Of a DNA stretch of 5,529 nucleotides, positions 1-5,375 are shown in pieces. The stretch's first letter is position 1. Each line of letters starts with the position of its first letter. The notes beneath the pieces were generated by a model. It had not been told where the DNA came from, searched no databases, and saw nothing but the letters and a program-made list of their open reading frames with translations. A program made the position numbers and the translations under genes. This stretch comes from an uncultured Ruminococcus sp. (GTDB taxonomy: Bacteria > Bacillota > Clostridia > Oscillospirales > Ruminococcaceae): positions 1 through 5,529 of the forward strand of contig CABQIF010000131.1 in the NCBI GenBank assembly GCA_902464115.1, in the 5' to 3' direction.

Positions 1-57
1 TCGGCAGCATTTTTAAAAAACTGCTGCACCGAAAAACTTTCAGTTGCCTGCGGCTCG
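1..57 (-). repeat. Right-hand end of a hairpin-rich intergenic element (copy 1, truncated by window start)
   Basis: Read on the - strand, this stretch begins inside the element and ends at its terminal repeat (AGCCGCAGGCAA on the - strand, 45-56). It is nearly identical to 5014-5071 in inverted orientation. It contains the same A/T-centred hairpin: arms GCAGCA (4-9) and TGCTGC (22-27) around a T5A6 core. The body of this copy must lie to the left of the window. It separates mnmG from whatever gene precedes it. That the match is homologous is seen directly; that it is the end of a complete element is inferred from the copy at 2855-3391. Confidence 0.8.
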
Positions 58-129
58 ATTCTTACAGCCAGCATGCAAACAGGCTTGTTTCTCAGGCAAC
101 CATACTTTCCACAAGTTTTGAAAAAATGG

Positions 130-170
130 TTGAAATATACATTCACACATTCCCATTATGACGATAGTAT
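130..170 (+). promoter_or_regulatory. Candidate promoter region for the mnmG-rsmG operon
   Basis: Two weak sigma-A-like pairs overlap here: TTCACA (142-147), 17 nt, TAGTAT (165-170); and TTGAAA (130-135), 18 nt, CATTAT (154-159). Each -10 box matches the TATAAT consensus at only 4 of 6 positions, so neither is decisive. The leader between them and the start codon holds a small inverted repeat (TGCAT 185-189, ATGCA 192-196), which could form a short hairpin upstream of the ribosome binding site. Apart from these I see nothing definite in 58-225. Read-through from an upstream gene is an alternative. Confidence 0.35.
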
Positions 171-212
171 TTGAAATGTTCGCCTGCATAGATGCATACA
201 GGTGATGCAAAA

Positions 213-219
213 AAGGAGA
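213..219 (+). promoter_or_regulatory. Ribosome binding site that fixes the mnmG start
   Basis: AAGGAGA lies 6 nt before the ATG at 226, an ideal spacing. The same open frame could begin upstream at GTG 202 or ATG 205, but those codons have no purine-rich site at a usable distance and would place the Shine-Dalgarno inside the coding region. The start at 226 also gives the conserved cysteines the same residue numbers (47 and 277) as in E. coli MnmG. Confidence 0.85.
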
Positions 220-225
220 TTACCA

Positions 226-2112
226 ATGTACGAGATGGAATCTTATACGGTTGCAGTCATTGGTGCCGGTCATGCCGGCGTTGAAGCAGCACTTTCCTGT
301 GCAAGAATGGGCTGCAAAACCGTATTATTTACAATTTCTCTAGACCAGATCGCCAACATGCCCTGCAATCCGTCCATCGGCGGAACGGCAAAAGGGCACT
401 TGGTGCGGGAAATTGATGCCCTCGGCGGTGAAATGGGTAAGGCAGCTGATGCCTGCTTCCTGCAAAGCCGTATGCTGAACCGAGGAAAAGGACCGGCTGT
501 CCACAGCCTTCGGGTGCAGGCAGATCGTGTTCGGTATCATAACTATATGAAACAGGTCTGCGAGCAAACCGAAAACCTGTATATCAAACAGGCGGAAGTC
601 GCAGAAATTCTAGTGGAAGATGGTGCAGTTTGCGGCGTTGTCACCACACTGGGGGCAAAGTATGCCGTAAAGGCTGCCATTGTTGCCACTGGAACGTATC
701 TGAATGGTAGAATTCACGTTGGAACGGTTTCCTATGAGAGCGGCCCAGACAGTGCCCTGCCGAGCCGTGCACTGGGGAAGAGTTTGCAGGCATTGAGTTT
801 GCCGCTCCGGCGATTTAAGACCGGAACACCTTGCCGGGTACACAGCAGAAGCATTGACTTTGACCGGATGGAACCGCAGGACGGCGATGCAGAAATTGTA
901 CCGTTTTCGTTCGCAACACCACGGGAAGGCTTGCACAATACGGTTCGCTGCTATATTACGTATACGAACGCAGAAACCCACCGCATTATCCGGGAAAACC
1001 TGAACCGTTCGCCACTGTTTACCGGACAGATTTCCGGCATTGGCCCTCGGTACTGCCCATCCATTGAAACAAAAATTGTACGGTTCGCAGAGAAAGAACG
1101 CCATCAGCTGTTTGTTGAACCGATGGGGATGCAGACAGAAGAATATTATCTGCAAGGGATGTCATCTTCACTGCCAGAAGATGTGCAGCTTGCATTCTTG
1201 CGGACGATTCGGGGTTTGGAACACGTAGAAATTATGCGTCCAGCTTATGCGATTGAATATGATTGCGTAGATCCAACCGCCCTGCGTCCAACGCTGGAAA
1301 CAAAACAGATTCATGGTTTGTATGGGGCTGGGCAGTTCAACGGTTCTTCTGGCTATGAAGAAGCTGCAGCACAGGGCATTGTTGCCGGAATCAACGCTGC
1401 TTTGCAGGCACAGAACAAACCGCCGATGATTCTGGATCGGGCAAGTTCTTATATTGGAACGCTGGTCGATGACTTGGTAACAAAGGGCTGTGAAGACCCA
1501 TATCGAATGATGACTTCCAGAAGTGAATACCGGCTGGTTTTGCGGCAGGATAACGCAGACTTCCGGTTGATGCCGATTGGTTATAAAGTCGGACTGCTGC
1601 CGGAGGCACGGTATCAGGAGATGTTGAAAAAGTACGAACTGGTCGAAACAGAGAAGCAGCGATTGTTGAAAACAAATGTTGCTCCGTCAGATGCTTTCAA
1701 CAAGTTTTTAACAGAACACGAAACAGCACCGCTTTCCACAGGCTGTAAGCTGGCAGATTTGATTCGTCGTCCACAATTAAACTATGCATTGTTGAAACCG
1801 TTCGATGTAGAACGTCCGGATTACCCGTTAGAAATTGGGGAACAAGTGGAAATTCAGTTGAAATACGAGGGCTATATTGAAAAGCAAATGGCACAGATTG
1901 CACGGATGCGGAAACTGGAGGAAAAAGCCCTGCCGGAAACGGTGGATTATACGCAGATTCGGGGGTTACGGCTGGAAGCAGCAGAAAAATTGAATGCACA
2001 TCGTCCGGCAAATATCGGGCAGGCGAGCCGGATCTCCGGCGTATCCCCAGCAGATATTTCCGTGTTATTGGTGTGGGAAACCGCCTTGCAGAAAGGAGAA
2101 CAGCCATCATGA
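226..2112 (+). CDS. mnmG: tRNA uridine-5-carboxymethylaminomethyl modification enzyme MnmG (GidA)
   Basis: MnmG is an FAD-dependent cytoplasmic enzyme. Together with the GTPase MnmE it installs the (carboxymethyl)aminomethyl group at C5 of the wobble uridine U34 in tRNAs reading two-fold degenerate codon boxes, using methylene-tetrahydrofolate and glycine or ammonium. Visible support: 628 residues, the usual family length; the N-terminal dinucleotide-binding motif GAGHAG (13-18); the conserved block around NPSIGGTAKG (48-57) with the catalytic-type Cys47; the family signature GPRYCPS (273-279) with Cys277; the second signature AGQFNG..GYEE (368-379); and the C-terminal helical, MnmE-interacting domain from about 546, with SRISGVSPADI at 601-611. 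No frameshift or missing key residue is seen. It overlaps rsmG by 4 bases, so the two are co-transcribed and probably coupled. mnmE, often the upstream neighbour, is not in the window; the sequence just upstream is a repeat element. Confidence 0.97.
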   Translation: MYEMESYTVAVIGAGHAGVEAALSCARMGCKTVLFTISLDQIANMPCNPSIGGTAKGHLVREIDALGGEMGKAADACFLQSRMLNRGKGPAVHSLRVQADRVRYHNYMKQVCEQTENLYIKQAEVAEILVEDGAVCGVVTTLGAKYAVKAAIVATGTYLNGRIHVGTVSYESGPDSALPSRALGKSLQALSLPLRRFKTGTPCRVHSRSIDFDRMEPQDGDAEIVPFSFATPREGLHNTVRCYITYTNAETHRIIRENLNRSPLFTGQISGIGPRYCPSIETKIVRFAEKERHQLFVEPMGMQTEEYYLQGMSSSLPEDVQLAFLRTIRGLEHVEIMRPAYAIEYDCVDPTALRPTLETKQIHGLYGAGQFNGSSGYEEAAAQGIVAGINAALQAQNKPPMILDRASSYIGTLVDDLVTKGCEDPYRMMTSRSEYRLVLRQDNADFRLMPIGYKVGLLPEARYQEMLKKYELVETEKQRLLKTNVAPSDAFNKFLTEHETAPLSTGCKLADLIRRPQLNYALLKPFDVERPDYPLEIGEQVEIQLKYEGYIEKQMAQIARMRKLEEKALPETVDYTQIRGLRLEAAEKLNAHRPANIGQASRISGVSPADISVLLVWETALQKGEQPS

Positions 2113-2816
2113 AATGGGAACGTGCGGAAAAAATGTTCGCCCACAGCGGACTGTCCTTGACAGAAGGACAATTTCATCAATTTTCAACGTATCAAGAAAT
2201 TTTGGTGGAAACCAACCGCCGAATGAACCTCACAACCATCACGGAAGATGCAGAAGTCTGGAGAAAACATTTTCTGGACAGCTGTTTGCCGTTTCAGTAT
2301 GTCGAGATTCCAAAAGGGGCAGCGGTGATTGACGTGGGAACAGGGGCAGGCTTTCCGGGCATTCCCATGCGGATTTTACGGCCGGATTTGCGGCTGACGA
2401 TGCTGGACAGCCTGCAAAAGCGGGTACATTTTCTGGAATCCGTCTGCCAAGCGTTGCAAATTCCAGTGCACTGCGTGCATGCAAGGGCAGAATTTGGCGG
2501 AAAACAGCCGGATTTACGGGAACAATTTGATGTTGCGTGTGCCAGAGCCGTGGCAGCAATGCCGTTGTTGTGCGAATATTGCTTGCCGTTTGTAAAAGTT
2601 GGCGGAATATTTTTGGCATTAAAAGGGCCGAATGAAACGGTAGAAGATGCTATGGAGCATGTGAAGCGGCTGGGCGGAGAACTGGAAGAAACATTTTTGT
2701 ATTCGCTGGAGCAGAATGAAGCACGGCGGTTGTTTGTGATTCGGAAGGTTCGGGAAACGCCGAAGCAATATCCACGTTCGCCGAAGCAGTTGCAGAATCG
2801 GAAACATTCGTCATAA
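2109..2816 (+). CDS. rsmG: 16S rRNA (guanine-527-N7)-methyltransferase RsmG (GidB)
   Basis: RsmG transfers a methyl group from S-adenosylmethionine to N7 of G527 in the 530 loop of 16S rRNA; loss is known to give low-level streptomycin resistance. The 235-residue product shows the Rossmann methyltransferase core: MNLT (39-42) and HFLDS (54-58) ahead of it, SAM motif I DVGTGAGFPG (75-84), the acidic end of strand 2 with KR following (Asp100, Lys104-Arg105), CARAVA (144-149) and LALKG (169-173). The ATG at 2109 overlaps the mnmG stop (ATGA) and has AAAGGAGA at 2092-2099, 9 nt upstream; the open frame extends further up inside mnmG, but this start is clearly better. The C-terminus keeps TPKQYPR (217-223) but then departs from the usual Gly-Pro-Lys-rich family tail. 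That end lies in a patch of short direct repeats and only 38 nt before a repeat element. Confidence 0.96.
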   Translation: MKWERAEKMFAHSGLSLTEGQFHQFSTYQEILVETNRRMNLTTITEDAEVWRKHFLDSCLPFQYVEIPKGAAVIDVGTGAGFPGIPMRILRPDLRLTMLDSLQKRVHFLESVCQALQIPVHCVHARAEFGGKQPDLREQFDVACARAVAAMPLLCEYCLPFVKVGGIFLALKGPNETVEDAMEHVKRLGGELEETFLYSLEQNEARRLFVIRKVRETPKQYPRSPKQLQNRKHSS

Positions 2817-2966
2817 GTGATAGAAAATCGGAAACAAGAAACGCAATAAAATGCAAGCCGCAGGCAAACAAAAGTTTTTTGATCCAACAATTTTTTAAAA
2901 ATGTTGGCGAGGTGTGGGCGAGTAGCCCACATTTGCGGAGCAAATTGTATTTGCAGCACACTGGTA

Positions 2967-2997
2967 GGCAAAAGCAGGGGTGGAACCCCCTTTTGCC
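2967..2997 (+). repeat. Invariant bulged hairpin of the intergenic element (copy 2)
   Basis: Arms GGCAAAAG (2967-2974) and CTTTTGCC (2990-2997) pair over 8 bp. A CA bulge follows, then GGGGT pairs with ACCCC over 5 bp, closed by a GGA loop. The 34 nt 2967-3000 recur without change at 5235-5268, although surrounding sequence differs between the copies. No T-run follows, so it is not a standard intrinsic terminator. Confidence 0.8.
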
Positions 2998-3037
2998 GGA
3001 TGTTAAAAATCGGTTTCTCTAAAAACAATTCTTGCTT

Positions 3038-3053
3038 TGTTTCATGTGAAACA
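3038..3053 (+). promoter_or_regulatory. parS-like site (one mismatch), inside element copy 2
   Basis: TGTTTCATGTGAAACA differs from the Firmicute ParB-binding consensus TGTTNCACGTGAAACA at one central base (C to T). ParB bound at parS spreads and loads SMC to organise and segregate origins. Here the site falls in a repeat element made of many palindromes, so it could be one more hairpin that resembles parS. The related copy at 5014-5529 has a different palindrome at about the same place. Confidence 0.5.
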
Positions 3054-3113
3054 TTGCTTCTAGGGAAACCAACCGAATCCGGTTCGGCAGAATCGCTTCG
3101 CTGTCTGCCTTTG

Positions 3114-3210
3114 TGCTGTTCGCCGGTGGTTGCGTTGTCCGAATTGCCTATGAATGTTTCTTAGATTACAACTTGCTTGAAGTTCTTTGTTTTCAAGATG
3201 GCGAACAGCA
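3114..3210. repeat. Long-range inverted repeat within element copy 2
   Basis: TGCTGTTCGCC (3114-3124) and GGCGAACAGCA (3200-3210) are perfect 11-bp inverse complements enclosing 75 nt. The enclosed segment has its own smaller inverted repeat, CTTGAA/TTCAAG (about 3176-3196). In a transcript this would form a closed branched domain in the middle of the element. Confidence 0.65.
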
Positions 3211-3372
3211 TTTGTCAATTTCTCTTAGATTTCAATATCATTCATTGCAACCTTTGTTAGGGAGGACAGCTTGTCCTTCTTTCTTTTAAAGGATGCCCTG
3301 CCCTTTTGTCCCTTCGGGACATTTCCCCACACTGTGGGGAATCACCCTCTCCGCCGAACTGAGCCAGCTCGA

Positions 3373-3398
3373 CCGCAGTTGCCTGCGGCTCGTTTTTT
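3373..3398 (+). terminator. Possible intrinsic terminator at the right end of element copy 2
   Basis: CCGCAG (3373-3378), loop TTGC, CTGCGG (3383-3388), then CTCG and six T (3393-3398). The stem is GC-rich and followed closely by a T-tract. It could end transcription coming from mnmG-rsmG, for which no nearer terminator is visible, though it is about 560 bp past the rsmG stop. The hairpin is at the same time the element's terminal repeat, so the terminator reading is tentative. Confidence 0.35.
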
Positions 3399-3438
3399 CA
3401 GCTATTTCGCATTAGAAAAGCTTTTTATTTCAGTATGA

Positions 3439-3454
3439 CGTTTCACGTGAAACA
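3439..3454 (+). promoter_or_regulatory. parS-like ParB-binding site (one mismatch)
   Basis: CGTTTCACGTGAAACA matches the Firmicute parS consensus TGTTNCACGTGAAACA at 15 of 16 positions, only the first base differing, and keeps the intact CACGTG core. It lies in non-coding DNA 47 bp outside the repeat element, so it is not explained by that repeat. In many Firmicutes parS sites cluster near oriC and close to mnmG-rsmG-parAB. ParB itself is not in the window. It most likely recruits chromosomal ParB; a chance palindrome cannot be excluded from sequence alone. Confidence 0.75.
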
Positions 3455-3506
3455 TTTCCCACTTTTTATTCCTTGAAAATCACTCAAAAAATAGAAAAAG
3501 TCTACC

Positions 3507-3574
3507 AATTTTGCAACACTTTGTAGAATTTCAGAAGAATTTTTCGGATTTTTACGAAATAGCATTGCAAAATT
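3507..3574. repeat. 10-bp inverted repeat overlapping the tmcAL -35 region
   Basis: AATTTTGCAA (3507-3516) and TTGCAAAATT (3565-3574) are exact inverse complements, 48 nt apart. The right half covers the -35 box of the tmcAL promoter. The left half also contains TTGCAA, which on the - strand stands 17 nt before TATTTT (3488-3493), a weak divergent promoter look-alike. A paired operator is possible; the region is A/T-rich, so chance is a real alternative. Confidence 0.35.
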
Positions 3575-3593
3575 TCACCATTTCGTGTAAAAT
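3565..3593 (+). promoter_or_regulatory. sigma-A-type promoter of tmcAL
   Basis: TTGCAA (3565-3570), 17-nt spacer, TAAAAT (3588-3593), preceded by A/T-rich sequence. Transcription should begin near 3600, giving a leader of about 85 nt. The leader starts with a possible 6-bp hairpin (GTGTCC 3603-3608, GGACAC 3619-3624) and carries seven T at 3632-3638. The T-run is 7 nt from the stem, which makes it a poor terminator, and no riboswitch or T-box pattern is recognisable. Confidence 0.7.
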
Positions 3594-3683
3594 AGTAAAG
3601 CAGTGTCCGCTGTTGAGTGGACACAAATACATTTTTTTAGAAACCAATCGACAGAAATCAACAGGGGAGGAAGCAGCAAACGC

Positions 3684-4934
3684 ATGAAAATTACCGGAAT
3701 TATTTGTGAATACAATCCACTGCACAACGGACACCTTTATCAGATTCAGCAGGTGCGGAAAAATGGAGCCGAAGCTATTGTTGTGGTCATGAGCGGAAAC
3801 TTTATGCAGCGGGGCGATGTTGCTGTGATGGATAAGTTTACACGTGCAAAACTGGCAGTGGAATCCGGCGTGGATTTGGTGATTGAATTGCCTGTACCGT
3901 ATGCCGTTGCACCGGCAGAGGTGTTTGCATTGGGCGGCGTTGCTCTGCTTTCTGCATTGCCGAATGTGACAGAAATTTCATTCGGAAGTGAATGTGGGGA
4001 TTTGGAACTGCTCCGGCAAGCGGCAGATGCTTGTTACCTCTGTAAGACGGAATATCGGGATGTGATGCAGGATTTCCTGAAACAGGGACACCCCTATCCG
4101 GAAGTCTTGATGCATATGGTGGAACAGCTCTATGGAACAGAAGTTGCAGAAGTGCTGCTCGAACCGAATAATACATTAGCAGTAGAGTACTTGAATGCGA
4201 TCCATACGCTGAAAAGTCCGCTTGAACCTTATACCGTACAACGTCGTGGGGCAGGGCATCACAGCTTACTGCTGGGTGAAGAACGACCGGAAGAGGGAAC
4301 AGCTGGCATTGCCAGTGCAACCTATATCCGGAACTGTATCCAGAATGGCGTTGACTGTCGGCGAACTGTTCCGGAATATTGTTACCAGACCTTGCAGGAG
4401 ATGGAAGAAGCCGGACAGATCGCAGATATTCACTATTTGGAACGGGTTTTGCTCTATCAGCTGCGGACAACTTCCGTAGAGAATTTGAGAACGATTGCAG
4501 AAATCGGGCAGGGGTTAGAGCATCGCCTTTATCAGGCTCGTTCCGCTACCAGTCTGGAAAATCTGCTGGAAATTCTGCAAACAAAACGCTATCCATTGGC
4601 ACGGCTGCGGCGGATCTTGATTCATGTTCTGCTGGATATCCGGAAAAGTGATACCAAGGGCTTACCGCCATATGGTCGAATTTTGGCGTTTAATGATATG
4701 GGACGGCAGATTTTGCGGTGTTCTAAGGATAGTCGAGGAATCCCGTTCTCGCATTCGCTGAAAGAATTAAGCAAGTTGAATCCGGCAGCAAGTCGCTGTG
4801 CATCGCTGGATGCAAAGGCAACCGATATTTTTTATTTGGCGATGCCGGAGGTTGGAACGGCAGCAATGGACTACCGCCGAAAGACAGAGCCGCCGAAACC
4901 GATGGAATCAGCGGAAGAAGAGCCGACTGCATGA
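3684..4934 (+). CDS. tmcAL: tRNA(Met) cytidine acetate ligase TmcAL (YlbM-like nucleotidyltransferase)
   Basis: TmcAL forms N4-acetylcytidine at the wobble position C34 of elongator tRNA-Met, using acetate and ATP through an acetyl-adenylate; it is the Firmicute counterpart of the acetyl-CoA-dependent TmcA. The 416-residue product matches the family length (B. subtilis YlbM is about 415). Visible motifs: the HIGH-type ATP site EYNPLHNGH (9-17) at the very N-terminus, MSGNFMQRG (36-44), SGVDLVIELP (61-70), FGSECGD (100-106), the PNNTLAVEYL block (161-170) and SATYIR (211-216), which corresponds to the second nucleotidyltransferase motif. The start at 3684 is chosen because family members begin MK.GIIxEYNP and GGGGAGGAAG (3664-3673) precedes it; a GTG at 3603 would add 27 unrelated residues. 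The last 20 or so residues are a Pro/Glu-rich tail. It appears monocistronic, with its own promoter and terminator. Confidence 0.93.
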   Translation: MKITGIICEYNPLHNGHLYQIQQVRKNGAEAIVVVMSGNFMQRGDVAVMDKFTRAKLAVESGVDLVIELPVPYAVAPAEVFALGGVALLSALPNVTEISFGSECGDLELLRQAADACYLCKTEYRDVMQDFLKQGHPYPEVLMHMVEQLYGTEVAEVLLEPNNTLAVEYLNAIHTLKSPLEPYTVQRRGAGHHSLLLGEERPEEGTAGIASATYIRNCIQNGVDCRRTVPEYCYQTLQEMEEAGQIADIHYLERVLLYQLRTTSVENLRTIAEIGQGLEHRLYQARSATSLENLLEILQTKRYPLARLRRILIHVLLDIRKSDTKGLPPYGRILAFNDMGRQILRCSKDSRGIPFSHSLKELSKLNPAASRCASLDAKATDIFYLAMPEVGTAAMDYRRKTEPPKPMESAEEEPTA

Positions 4935-4935
4935 G

Positions 4936-4970
4936 AAAAAACCGTTCCGGGAGGGGCGGTTTTTTGTTTT
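4936..4970 (+). terminator. Intrinsic terminator of tmcAL
   Basis: It begins 1 nt after the stop codon. AAAAAACCG (4936-4944) pairs with CGGTTTTTT (4957-4965); the stem extends inward by TTCC/GGGG including two G-T pairs, with a GGGA loop. The T-tract continues as GTTTT to 4970. This is a textbook rho-independent terminator and marks the end of the transcription unit. Confidence 0.93.
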
Positions 4971-5117
4971 ATGGAAAATGGAAAGCAGTAGAAGCAGTAT
5001 GACTTTCCGGGAGCGAGCCGCAGGCAAATGAAAAATTTTTCGGTGCAGCAGTTTTTTAAAAATGCTGCCGAGGTGTGGGCGAGTAGCCCACATTTGCGAA
5101 GCAAATTGTATTTGCAG

Positions 5118-5224
5118 ATTGGTATTCCTGCTGCAATTGCACTTTTTGAAACTTTCCAATTCGCAGCTTGATTGTCTTTATGAAACAAGTTGTAAATTCG
5201 GACAAGGCAACGGGGCAATTGCAG
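5118..5224 (+). repeat. 107-bp segment present in copy 3 but absent from copy 2
   Basis: TTGCAG occurs at 5112-5117 and again at 5219-5224; copy 2 has only one TTGCAG at this place (2951-2956). The extra segment nearly coincides with a perfect 12-bp inverted repeat, TGCTGCAATTGC (5129-5140) and GCAATTGCAGCA (5215-5226). Either it was inserted here with a 6-bp duplication, or it was lost from copy 2 by recombination between the short repeats. Confidence 0.6.
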
Positions 5225-5234
5225 CATGCTGGCA

Positions 5235-5265
5235 GGCAAAAGCAGGGGTGGAACCCCCTTTTGCC
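5235..5265 (+). repeat. Invariant bulged hairpin of the intergenic element (copy 3)
   Basis: Same fold as the copy at 2967-2997: an 8-bp outer stem (5235-5242 with 5258-5265), a CA bulge, a 5-bp inner stem GGGGT/ACCCC and a GGA loop. Identity with the other copy continues to 5268, then falls off gradually to about 5290. Confidence 0.8.
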
Positions 5266-5317
5266 GGACGCTGAAAATCGTTTTCTCTAAGAGCAGGACT
5301 TTCAGAAAAGTTTTCCG

Positions 5318-5346
5318 TTCCAACTGTTCCACTGGAACAGTTGGAA
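5318..5346. repeat. Perfect palindrome with 14-bp arms near the middle of element copy 3
   Basis: TTCCAACTGTTCCA (5318-5331), one C, then TGGAACAGTTGGAA (5333-5346). It divides the left-hand modules from their inverted counterparts on the right. A smaller hairpin (GGAAAA 5343-5348, TTTTCC 5355-5360) overlaps it. No T-tract follows on either strand that would make it an ordinary terminator. Confidence 0.85.
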
Positions 5347-5375
5347 AATATTTGTTTTCCGATATGGCTTCACAA

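Larger units (their letters stand above)
2855..3391 (+). repeat. Complete hairpin-rich intergenic element with terminal inverted repeats (copy 2)
   Basis: The 540-bp stretch after rsmG is bounded by AGCCGCAGGCAA (2856-2867) and its exact inverse (3379-3390). From left to right it holds these stems: CCAACA/TGTTGG around a T6A5 core (2884-2907); GTGGGC/GCCCAC with loop GAGTA (2914-2930); ATTTGC/GCAAAT with loop GGA (2931-2945); a bulged 13-bp stem (2967-2997); TGTTTCA/TGAAACA (3038-3053); CCGAA/TTCGG (3073-3087); GGCAGA/TCTGCC (3086-3109); a long-range pair (3114-3124 with 3200-3210); AGGACA/TGTCCT (3263-3277); TGTCCC/GGGACA (3307-3321); TTCCCCAC/GTGGGGAA (3323-3341); and CCGCAG/CTGCGG (3373-3388). 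No coding region is credible. Its first 180 bp match 5014-5295. No obvious target-site duplication is seen. Mobile, mosaic-palindromic or RNA function is inference. Confidence 0.8.

Noticed and set aside
107..117. DnaA-box-like TTTCCACA near 108-115, considered because of the possible origin-proximal location.
   Set aside because: Only about 7 of 9 bases match the DnaA box, it is single, and the same word occurs inside mnmG (about 1733); no cluster and no A/T-rich unwinding pattern.
202..225. Upstream start (GTG 202 or ATG 205) for mnmG.
   Set aside because: No ribosome binding site at usable distance; the strong AAGGAGA would lie inside the gene; the start at 226 fits family length and cysteine numbering.
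2901..3164. Open frame of 87 codons whose product shares words such as CGRVAHIC and GKSRGGTPFCR with another frame at 5062-5274.
   Set aside because: The shared peptides are translations of the shared hairpins, no ribosome binding site or codon bias supports them, and the similarity is explained at the nucleotide level by the repeat element.
2855..3391. CRISPR array or tandem-repeat interpretation of the hairpin chain.
   Set aside because: The successive palindromes differ in sequence and spacing; there is no regularly repeated direct repeat with spacers.
2855..3391. Remnant of an insertion sequence with transposase.
   Set aside because: No transposase-like reading frame or motif in any frame of either copy; at most a non-autonomous element.
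3600..3683. Riboswitch or T-box in the tmcAL leader.
   Set aside because: About 85 nt with one weak 6-bp stem; no T-box sequence, no known aptamer pattern, no terminator/antiterminator pair.
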